Below, one piece after another: positions 1 through 5,647 of a stretch of DNA of 10,304 nucleotides. Under the pieces are notes generated by a model. That model was not told the origin of the DNA, searched no databases, and saw only the letters and a list, made by a program, of their open reading frames with translations. Origin of the DNA: Paracoccaceae bacterium (GTDB lineage Bacteria; Pseudomonadota; Alphaproteobacteria; Rhodobacterales; Rhodobacteraceae); NCBI GenBank assembly GCA_027069385.1, contig JALXER010000379.1, positions 1 through 10,304 on the forward strand. The letters run 5' to 3'. Within the stretch, counting starts at the first letter, position 1. Each line of letters starts with the position of its first letter. Both the position numbers and the translations under genes were made by a program.

Positions 1-902
1 GCGCAAACGCAGGTCTGGCCGTTATTGCGGTATTTAGAGATCATCGCCCCCTCTACCGCCGCATCCAGATCGGCGTCATCGAACACGATAAACGGCGCGT
101 TGCCACCCAGTTCCATGCTCATCTTCATGACGCTTTTGGCACCCTGCGCCAGCAGGATACGCCCGACCTCGGTCGAGCCGGTAAAGGTCAGCTTGCGTAC
201 CTTGGCATTGTCGGTAAATTCTTTGCCGATCTCGGCAGAGCGTTTGGAGGTCACCACGCTGAACACCCCCGCAGGCACGCCGGCCCGTTCGGCCAGCGCT
301 GCCATGGCCAGCGCCGAAAGCGGTGTTTCGCCGGCCGGTTTGGCCACAAAGGTACAGCCCACCGCCAGCGCCGGACCAACCTTGCGGGCAATCATCGCAT
401 TGGGGAAATTCCACGGGGTTATCGATGCCACCACCCCGACCGGCTGCTTGATTACCACAATGCGTTTATCGACCTGATGGCCCGGAATGGTCTCGCCGTA
501 AACCCGCTTGGCCTCTTCGCCGAACCATTCGATAAAGCTGGCCCCGTAGAGCACCTCTCCGCGGGCCTCGGCAAAAGGTTTGCCCATTTCGGCGGTCAGA
601 ATGGCCCCCAGATCATCGGCATTTTCGACCATCAGGTCATACCAGCGCCGCAACACCGCCGCACGGTCCTTGCCGGTGCGCGCCGCCCATGCCTTTTGCG
701 CGTCATAGGCCGCGTCGATCGCCCGTCGGGTTTCAGCGGCCCCCATATCGGGCACCGAGCAGATCACATCGCCGCGCGCCGGATTGGTCACGTCAAAGCG
801 CCCGCCGCTATCGGCATCGGCCCATTCGCCCGCCACAAACGCCTTGGTCAGCAGCAGCGAGGGATCCTTGAGTTTGGCAATCAGGTTGGTTTTCTGGTTC
901 AT
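1..902 (-). CDS. gabD: NAD(P)-dependent succinate-semialdehyde dehydrogenase, 3' part cut by window edge
   Basis: Oxidises succinate semialdehyde to succinate, the last step of GABA degradation, in the cytoplasm. The first 300 codons are present and the rest lies left of position 1. Reading from ATG at 902, the protein matches GabD closely throughout. It shows the cofactor/oxyanion motif PWNFP (residues 163-167, Asn165), the cofactor-binding lysine in AKPA (Lys188), the FTGSTEVG turn (240-247), the general base in MELGG (Glu264), and GQTCVC with catalytic Cys298. Cys300 two residues on matches the TCVC arrangement of this family. An SD-like AGGAACGGAG (909-918) precedes the ATG. Substrate is assigned from overall resemblance to E. 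coli GabD, for example ASFIEWFGEEAKR and PGHQVDKRIVVIKQP; a related aldehyde dehydrogenase such as glutarate-semialdehyde dehydrogenase is possible. It lies 111 bp beyond the CAP lipoprotein gene, with no functional link visible. Confidence 0.95.
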   Translation of the reverse strand, partial: MNQKTNLIAKLKDPSLLLTKAFVAGEWADADSGGRFDVTNPARGDVICSVPDMGAAETRRAIDAAYDAQKAWAARTGKDRAAVLRRWYDLMVENADDLGAILTAEMGKPFAEARGEVLYGASFIEWFGEEAKRVYGETIPGHQVDKRIVVIKQPVGVVASITPWNFPNAMIARKVGPALAVGCTFVAKPAGETPLSALAMAALAERAGVPAGVFSVVTSKRSAEIGKEFTDNAKVRKLTFTGSTEVGRILLAQGAKSVMKMSMELGGNAPFIVFDDADLDAAVEGAMISKYRNNGQTCVC

Positions 903-1013
903 GGTCGGCTCCGTTCCTGTTTTGCCAATGATGAGCAGAATGCCGCCTTTGGTGCAAGCGGATTTACCAAAATCGGCAAATACGGCGAAACTTACCAAAA
1001 AAAGGAGCTATAT
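903..1013 (-). promoter_or_regulatory. gabD upstream region with direct repeats
   Basis: This gap between the CAP lipoprotein stop and the gabD start is AT-richer than its flanks. The nine-base sequence TTACCAAAA occurs twice on the plus strand (964-972 and 992-1000), 28 bp apart. Between the copies lies a shorter tandem, CGGCAAA / CGGCGAA (974-980, 983-989). Such ordered repeats upstream of a catabolic gene suggest an operator. No convincing -35/-10 pair was found: the best, TTCGCC plus 17 bp plus TAAATC, is poor. A run of seven T (minus strand, 997-1003) follows the upstream gene's stop, with only a weak imperfect hairpin (AGGGC / GCTCCT) before it, so termination there is possible but uncertain. 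Regulation is inferred. Confidence 0.35.
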
Positions 1014-1523
1014 CTACGCCCTAGGGTCAGGACCACCCGTCACAAGGGTCCACCAGAGCTTTCCGCTGCGCTGCTGAACAAAGCCGACGCCCATGCGGGT
1101 TGCTTGGGGGTTGAGCAGCACGGCACGGGTGCCGGGGTCGGTGGCCCAGATGGCGATGGTTTCCAGATCGGTCTCGTAGGTCTCGGAAATCGTCTCGCCC
1201 AGAAAGGCACCGGCATAGCCCGCAGCCGCAACGCGCTGCAACGGCGATGAGCCGTCACTGCCAAAATGCCATGGGCGGTTCTGCTTTGACATGTCTTTGG
1301 AGTGGCCCTGCGCCGCGCGCGAAAGCGCAGGGTCAAGCACCAGCAAAGGCCGCCCCGCCGCCTGTCGCAGCCGGTTGACGGCATCGAGCATACGCATGGG
1401 AATGTCGGCACGGCGTTGCGCGTCGATGTGATAGCGCTCGGAGGCAGGCGGACCGCCGGTGGGCGTATCGCAGGCCGCCAGCCCCAGCAAAAGCAACCCG
1501 TAAATGGCAATCCTGAATTTCAT
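1014..1523 (-). CDS. CAP/SCP-domain lipoprotein
   Basis: A 169-residue exported protein. Residues 1-18 form a lipoprotein signal: positive n-region (MKFR), hydrophobic stretch IAIYGLLLLGL, lipobox LAAC with Cys18 as the predicted lipidation site. Asp19 at +2 would mean inner-membrane retention under the E. coli Lol rule, which may not hold here. Residues 45-165 match the bacterial CAP (SCP/PR-1-like, cysteine-rich secretory) domain: VNRLRQAAGRPLLVLDPAL, QGHSKDM, WHFGSDGSS (His86), GETI (Glu110, the usual ENI position), LLNPQATRMGVGF and the terminal LWWTLVTGG strand. The second CAP histidine, usually in a GHR motif before LLNP, is Thr here (PGTRAVLLNP), so the metal/tetrad site looks incomplete. 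An upstream in-frame ATG at 1616 was rejected because it would bury the signal peptide. Function of bacterial CAP proteins is poorly defined; the neighbouring L,D-transpeptidase suggests an envelope role. Confidence 0.85.
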   Translation of the reverse strand: MKFRIAIYGLLLLGLAACDTPTGGPPASERYHIDAQRRADIPMRMLDAVNRLRQAAGRPLLVLDPALSRAAQGHSKDMSKQNRPWHFGSDGSSPLQRVAAAGYAGAFLGETISETYETDLETIAIWATDPGTRAVLLNPQATRMGVGFVQQRSGKLWWTLVTGGPDPRA

Positions 1524-1529
1524 GGCCTG

Positions 1530-1535
1530 TCCCTT
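1530..1535 (-). promoter_or_regulatory. Ribosome binding site fixing the CAP lipoprotein start
   Basis: AAGGGA on the minus strand lies six bases before the ATG at 1523. It supports this start over the in-frame ATG 93 bases upstream, which would read through the promoter palindrome and place 31 residues before the lipoprotein signal. Confidence 0.6.
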
Positions 1536-1540
1536 GGCTT

Positions 1541-1592
1541 TTGACGCGAATTTCCCTATATTATAGGGGTTAATGCGGATAAAAGCGAGGGG
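1541..1592. promoter_or_regulatory. Divergent promoter region with 15-bp palindrome
   Basis: The 74-bp gap between the divergent CAP lipoprotein and L,D-transpeptidase genes holds a perfect inverted repeat, CCCTATA-T-TATAGGG (1554-1568). On the minus strand its core reads TATAAT (1560-1565), an ideal -10 box for the lipoprotein gene, though the -35 region is weak. On the plus strand a TTGACG (1541-1546) is followed after 15 bp by TATAGG (1562-1567), a plausible but short-spaced promoter for the transpeptidase. An SD-like GAGGGG (1587-1592) sits five bases before the plus-strand ATG. The two -10 elements overlap, so the promoters may compete, or one regulator on the palindrome could control both. 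Element positions are seen; promoter activity is inferred. Confidence 0.5.
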
Positions 1593-1597
1593 CCGAG

Positions 1598-2158
1598 ATG
1601 CACAAGTTTTCCACAAGGCGGCGATTTATGGCGCTGACGGGTGTCGGCCTGCTGCTTGGCACGCGGGCGGGGGCGCAGGTGGTGGCTCCGGCGATCCAAC
1701 GCAACATTTCCAGCTTTAGCGCGCAACGCTGGCAGCCGCATTTCGCCTCGCTGCGAAACGGGGCGATTCTGGTTGATACGGTGTCGCGCGCCCTGCATTT
1801 CTGGTCGGAAGATCAGGCCGTTTACAAGCTCTATCCCACCAGCGTGCCGCAATCCGAGGAAATGACGCGGCGCGGGCGGACCTCGATCGTGCGTAAGGTG
1901 ATCGGCCCCACTTGGCGGCCCACGCCTTCGATGTTGCGGCGCAATCCGGCGCTGCCCCATGTGGTCGGCCCCGGCCCGCAAAACCCGCTGGGCAGCCATG
2001 CGCTTTATCTGGGCTGGCAGTATTTCCGGATTCACGGCACGCAGGACGAGCGCAAAATCGGGCGGCGGTCCTCTAGCGGCTGTATCGGGCTTTATAACCG
2101 GCATATTGCCGAGCTGTACGGCCTGACCAAAGTCGGCACGCAGGTGGTTTTGATATAG
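1598..2158 (+). CDS. Tat-exported L,D-transpeptidase (YkuD domain)
   Basis: A 186-residue periplasmic enzyme of the YkuD family. Such enzymes cleave tetrapeptide stems and form 3-3 peptidoglycan crosslinks or attach proteins to peptidoglycan. The N-terminus carries a twin-arginine signal, TRRRFMAL (residues 6-13), then a hydrophobic stretch and a cleavage-like AGAQ (24-27). The catalytic block is RIHGTQDERKIGRRSSSGC: His146, Gly147, Ser160, Gly161 and nucleophile Cys162, with spacing typical of YkuD. Conserved substrate-side elements are also present: NPLGSHALYL (129-138) and NRHIAELY (167-174). The family often has Arg two residues after the cysteine (GCIRM); this protein has Gly164 (GCIGLYN). 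Length fits single-domain alphaproteobacterial members, and no LysM or peptidoglycan-binding domain is seen. It is divergent from the CAP lipoprotein gene and ends at a GC-rich hairpin. Exact role (crosslinking or protein anchoring) cannot be told from sequence. Confidence 0.93.
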   Translation: MHKFSTRRRFMALTGVGLLLGTRAGAQVVAPAIQRNISSFSAQRWQPHFASLRNGAILVDTVSRALHFWSEDQAVYKLYPTSVPQSEEMTRRGRTSIVRKVIGPTWRPTPSMLRRNPALPHVVGPGPQNPLGSHALYLGWQYFRIHGTQDERKIGRRSSSGCIGLYNRHIAELYGLTKVGTQVVLI

Positions 2159-2161
2159 AAA

Positions 2162-2185
2162 CGGGGGCCGCAGCCCCCGCTTTTA
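2162..2185. terminator. Bidirectional intrinsic terminator between convergent genes
   Basis: CGGGGGC (2162-2168) and GCCCCCG (2173-2179) form a seven-pair GC stem with loop CGCA. On the plus strand it is followed by CTTTTA; on the minus strand by TTTCT. It lies between the stop of the L,D-transpeptidase (2158) and the stop of the outer-membrane protein gene (2188), so it can serve both transcripts. Confidence 0.75.
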
Positions 2186-2187
2186 CC

Positions 2188-5100
2188 TTAATACTTGGCG
2201 ACCAGGTTCAGGAAAAGCCCCTGACCGGAATAGTCCAGATTGGCCATGTTATCCGAAACAGCCCCCCATTCGAACCCCGCGCCGATCTTTAGATTATCGC
2301 CAAGGTGACGATAGATCGCCGCAACCGCACCGGTTTCGTTGGTGCCGGTTTCAAAGGTATGCAACAGGCGGAATTCGGCCATGGCATCCCAGTTGCTGAC
2401 CACATGCCAGTCAACACGGGCCGCTGCCAGCACGGCAGAGTTATAGGTAAAGGCCGTGGTGCCGCGCGGTGCCATCTGCGTACTGCGATAGCCCAGCTTG
2501 CCGCCCAGCGTGAATTGCCGTGACAGATCGTACCCCGCACTAAGCGAGAAAATATTGCTGATCTGCAACGGCCCGTCCACGGTGCCATCCACGCCGACCT
2601 GATCTTCACCCGGCTGGTCGTCCAGATAGGTATAGCGCAACAGCATGTTGAATTTCTCGTTGTCCACGGGGCGGAAGGCAAAGCCCATCGAGGCCTTGAT
2701 ATACCGGCCATCGCGGAACGGGCCGTCGGCACTGTCGGATAGCAGCGCGTCCACATTGGCCAGCAACCGCCAGTTTTCGTTTACGGCGTTGGTATAACCC
2801 GCCGTCAGGCCCCATGTGGTACGATCCCGCGCGGTGCCCGCGCCCTGTTCGTCGCGATACTCCAGCCGGGCGCGCCAGCCCTGACCATCGCCATTATCCC
2901 GGGCCGCGCCAAAGGACAGCGCCAGCCGGTCAAAATCACCGCTTACCGGATCGCTGACCGCGCCCAGTTCGATGGTGGATGACAGGGTAAAGGCGTTATT
3001 GGGGGTATAGGTCACCCCGTAGATCTGCGAAAGCGAGCGCTGGTTGTCGGGCATGTCATAGACATATTCGGTATAGGTCGAAATGCTGTCCGAAAGCTGG
3101 TATTTGCCCCCCAACACGATCCGCCCGTTATCCGCCAGCGCTCCGCCAACGCCGCCGCGCGTGGGATCAAGCGTATAGCCAAGGTAAACCTCGTTCTTGT
3201 CGGTCGCCGCATAGGAAATCCGGAACGACCCGCCAAGACCGGCGTCACCGGTTGACACTTCGCCCGAGACATCGACCTTGCTGTTCAGCGCCAGATCAAA
3301 GCCCGCGCCATAGCGGTTATTGTCGGACAGCCCGCCGGAATTGCCAAGCGTGGCCTGCCCGAACAGATAAAAGCTTTGGGTATCCGAAGGGGTGAAATTC
3401 AGCCGCAGGCCCAGATCGGTGCGTTTGCCGGTCGCTGACGGGTCGCCAACCGTGGTTTGGTCAAGCAGATGAACCCCCGCCTCTATCGACAGCCGATCCG
3501 AGAGCGCAAAGGCAAGGCGAACCTCGCCATCCAGCTTTTTGTCGCCGCTATCCTGCCGGAAAAGCTCGGCATCGGCCCCGAATGTCACCCGATCCCCGAA
3601 GGCGACCTCGGTTTCAAAGCCGACGAGCGACTGGCCCGTGGTGATGGTTTCGGTAATGGTCGAGAATCCGGCGTCTTTGCTGTCGTAATAGACGTTCACA
3701 AACCCGTCGCGATTCATGCCCAGATCGTGCAGGTCGAAATGGCTGTCAAAGTGCAGCGCACCTGCTCCGGTGCTGGCCATACCGGCAATGGTAATGATGG
3801 TCAGGCCGCCATCGGTAGAGGTCGAATACCCCAGACCGGGGCCGGAGCTATGGGCATATTCAAGCTCGGCATAGCTGGCATTGCCCAGTTGGTAACGCAG
3901 GTCCGCGCTGGCCACCTGCTGGGTGCCACCGGCGGTTTTCTCGCTCATATAGGTGGCACCAAAGCGCAGATTATCGGTCAGCCAGACTTCGCCATGGGCA
4001 CCGTAAGCGCTGTCGTTAACGTCAAACCCCGTGGGGGTGTATTCGTATTGCGCAACCAGATGCACGGTGTAATCATCACCGCCACCGGACACGATGCCCG
4101 CGCCCGTCGCGGTGGATGCCAGCGGCGCGTTCAGCAAGACCATGCCCTGAACGTGGTCAATGGTGTAATCGACGCCCTGTTGCAGGTCGCTGGTCGAGAT
4201 CACCCGACCGGTATCGGGATCAACCACCAGCACCGAGAGCTTGACCGACCCGCCGGTAATATCCTGATGGGTCAGAAAATAGACCGAGCCGCCGGTGCCT
4301 TGCAGGATATCCCGCTGCGCAAGCGTATCGGGCTGGGCAGCATAGACCGTGGCGGCAAAGCGCGGCGCGCCAAGATCGGTAGAGGCGCTGGACTGATAGC
4401 GTAGCTCGGCCCCGTACAGATCACGGGTGTTATATAGCAGGCTGGCGCTGTTCATACCGGCGGTGAAATCACCCCAGGTAATGCGGAAATTCTCGTTCTC
4501 GGCGCGCAGATAGATCGCGCCGGCGGTCGGCGTATCGTCGTAAAAGCTGCTGTCGTCGCCATAGGTCGGATAGATGTCACCATCCAGACGCAACCGGTCC
4601 AGCACGCGGCGCGGGTCTTTGTCGTTCAGCCGCGAAAGCAGGCCCGAAATCGGCCCGTTGCCGGTATCCAGCGACGAGGTGATATGCCAGCCATTGGCGG
4701 TATAGCCGTTGACATAAAAGGCCACGCGGCCATTGATATACTGCGCATCAAGGTTGCCTGCGCCGCCGAAATTCAGGCCTGCGGTCACGTCTACAATGCC
4801 CACATGAAACCAGTCGGACGCAGGAATCTGCACATCGCGCACGATATGCTGGCCATTGGCATCGACGCTGATAACCTGATCTCCGACCGGCAGGATACGG
4901 CTGACAACAAAGCGCCCGCTGCTGTCCACCGGCACCGTTTCGCCCATCACCATAACCGAGCCGCCCGGCGTTGCGCCACTGCCCGAGGCCGTGACCACGC
5001 CGCCGCGCACCGGAATGCCGCGTCGTGCGGTGTTGTCGTCTGCTTCTCCTGCTGCTGCTGCGCCGGTTTGCGGCAAGGTATCGAACACGCTGTCAGCGCG

Positions 5101-5616
5101 GTTCAGCGGCACCGGCGCGGTTTCGTCATAGCGCCCGTTGGCATCATAAACCCGCAGCACATAGGCATAATCGCCCGAGCCATCGGCGGGCATGGTCCAG
5201 TTGACCACACCGTTTGCCGCGGCCGGAATCTGCGCAACCAAAGGATTGCCGCGCGCGCCCCGGTCGATAATCCGGACCTCGCCACGCGCGATAAAGGCGG
5301 GATAGTTGGTCGATGTGCGCAATGGCACCGTCTGGCCTGCCTGATAGGCGCCGCGCAGATCGGCGGTCGAGATATTGAGCATCCGGCGGGTGTCCAGCCC
5401 GTCATAGCGGACATCCACATTCATCCCATAGGCCAGCGCGTCAACCGCATAGGTCTGGTTAAAGTCCGTCGGTGCGCCCGCCAGCGTCTGGTCGTCAAAC
5501 GAGATCGAAAACCCCGTTTCCTCGAAACTTGCGGATTGCGCCATGGCCTGTCCGGCCCCCAGCGCCGCAACCAGCGCGGTGGTTTGCAACAGGCCGGTGC
5601 GAATGGCTTTGGTCAT
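2188..5616 (-). CDS. Large outer-membrane beta-barrel protein, partner of DUF11 repeat protein
   Basis: A 1142-residue outer-membrane protein. Residues 1-26 are a Sec signal (MTKAIRTGLLQ, then TALVAALGAGQAMA, cleavage before Gln27). Residues about 27-290 look soluble, ending in a small beta-sandwich (VDSSGRFVVSRILPVGDQ) and DWFHVGIVDVTAG. Near residue 347 comes the family block YPTYGDDSSFYDDTPTAG, then ENFRITWGDF and DLYGAELRYQS. An insertion (about 440-505: TGGSVYFLTHQDITGGS, DPDTGRVISTSDLQQG, VDYTIDHVQGMVLL) looks soluble. From about 530 to the end are many amphipathic strands with short turns. The protein ends in DYSGQGLFLNLVAKY, an aromatic-ended beta-signal for BAM insertion. The mature protein has no cysteine. 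It starts 31 bp after the DUF11 gene, so cotranscription is likely. Relatives carrying a YPVYGDDST block are, as I recall, often labelled TonB-dependent receptor, but no TonB box or plug is evident. Its exact role is unknown; anchoring or export of the upstream protein is inference. Confidence 0.85.
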   Translation of the reverse strand: MTKAIRTGLLQTTALVAALGAGQAMAQSASFEETGFSISFDDQTLAGAPTDFNQTYAVDALAYGMNVDVRYDGLDTRRMLNISTADLRGAYQAGQTVPLRTSTNYPAFIARGEVRIIDRGARGNPLVAQIPAAANGVVNWTMPADGSGDYAYVLRVYDANGRYDETAPVPLNRADSVFDTLPQTGAAAAGEADDNTARRGIPVRGGVVTASGSGATPGGSVMVMGETVPVDSSGRFVVSRILPVGDQVISVDANGQHIVRDVQIPASDWFHVGIVDVTAGLNFGGAGNLDAQYINGRVAFYVNGYTANGWHITSSLDTGNGPISGLLSRLNDKDPRRVLDRLRLDGDIYPTYGDDSSFYDDTPTAGAIYLRAENENFRITWGDFTAGMNSASLLYNTRDLYGAELRYQSSASTDLGAPRFAATVYAAQPDTLAQRDILQGTGGSVYFLTHQDITGGSVKLSVLVVDPDTGRVISTSDLQQGVDYTIDHVQGMVLLNAPLASTATGAGIVSGGGDDYTVHLVAQYEYTPTGFDVNDSAYGAHGEVWLTDNLRFGATYMSEKTAGGTQQVASADLRYQLGNASYAELEYAHSSGPGLGYSTSTDGGLTIITIAGMASTGAGALHFDSHFDLHDLGMNRDGFVNVYYDSKDAGFSTITETITTGQSLVGFETEVAFGDRVTFGADAELFRQDSGDKKLDGEVRLAFALSDRLSIEAGVHLLDQTTVGDPSATGKRTDLGLRLNFTPSDTQSFYLFGQATLGNSGGLSDNNRYGAGFDLALNSKVDVSGEVSTGDAGLGGSFRISYAATDKNEVYLGYTLDPTRGGVGGALADNGRIVLGGKYQLSDSISTYTEYVYDMPDNQRSLSQIYGVTYTPNNAFTLSSTIELGAVSDPVSGDFDRLALSFGAARDNGDGQGWRARLEYRDEQGAGTARDRTTWGLTAGYTNAVNENWRLLANVDALLSDSADGPFRDGRYIKASMGFAFRPVDNEKFNMLLRYTYLDDQPGEDQVGVDGTVDGPLQISNIFSLSAGYDLSRQFTLGGKLGYRSTQMAPRGTTAFTYNSAVLAAARVDWHVVSNWDAMAEFRLLHTFETGTNETGAVAAIYRHLGDNLKIGAGFEWGAVSDNMANLDYSGQGLFLNLVAKY

Positions 5617-5625
5617 TTCTGGCTT

Positions 5626-5631
5626 ACCTTT
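5626..5631 (-). promoter_or_regulatory. Ribosome binding site fixing the outer-membrane protein start
   Basis: AAAGGT on the minus strand lies nine bases before the ATG at 5616. That ATG opens directly into a good signal peptide. In-frame ATGs at 5646 and 5670 would add 10 or 18 residues containing cysteines, in a protein otherwise free of cysteine, and the 5670 start overlaps the end of the upstream gene. Confidence 0.55.
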
Positions 5632-5647
5632 GGAATAGTTACACATT

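Noticed and set aside
1001..1009. Strong-looking plus-strand ribosome site AAAGGAGC
   Set aside because: No start codon follows at a usable distance, and any plus-strand frame would run antisense to the CAP gene.
477..1250. Plus-strand ORF of 257 codons opposite gabD and the CAP gene
   Set aside because: It is in codon register with gabD, runs across two well-supported minus-strand genes and shows no recognisable domain.
1524..1616. Upstream ATG extension of the CAP lipoprotein
   Set aside because: It would place 31 residues before a clear lipoprotein signal, span the promoter palindrome and overlap the divergent gene's start.
5041..5065. CTG-rich microsatellite as a phase-variable tract
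   Set aside because: Only about four triplet units, in a low-complexity Ala-rich linker; changes would stay in frame and the tract is short.
2188..5616. TonB-dependent receptor annotation for the barrel protein
   Set aside because: No TonB box after the signal peptide and no recognisable plug domain; the N-terminal domains and YPTYGDD block fit a different family of large outer-membrane proteins.
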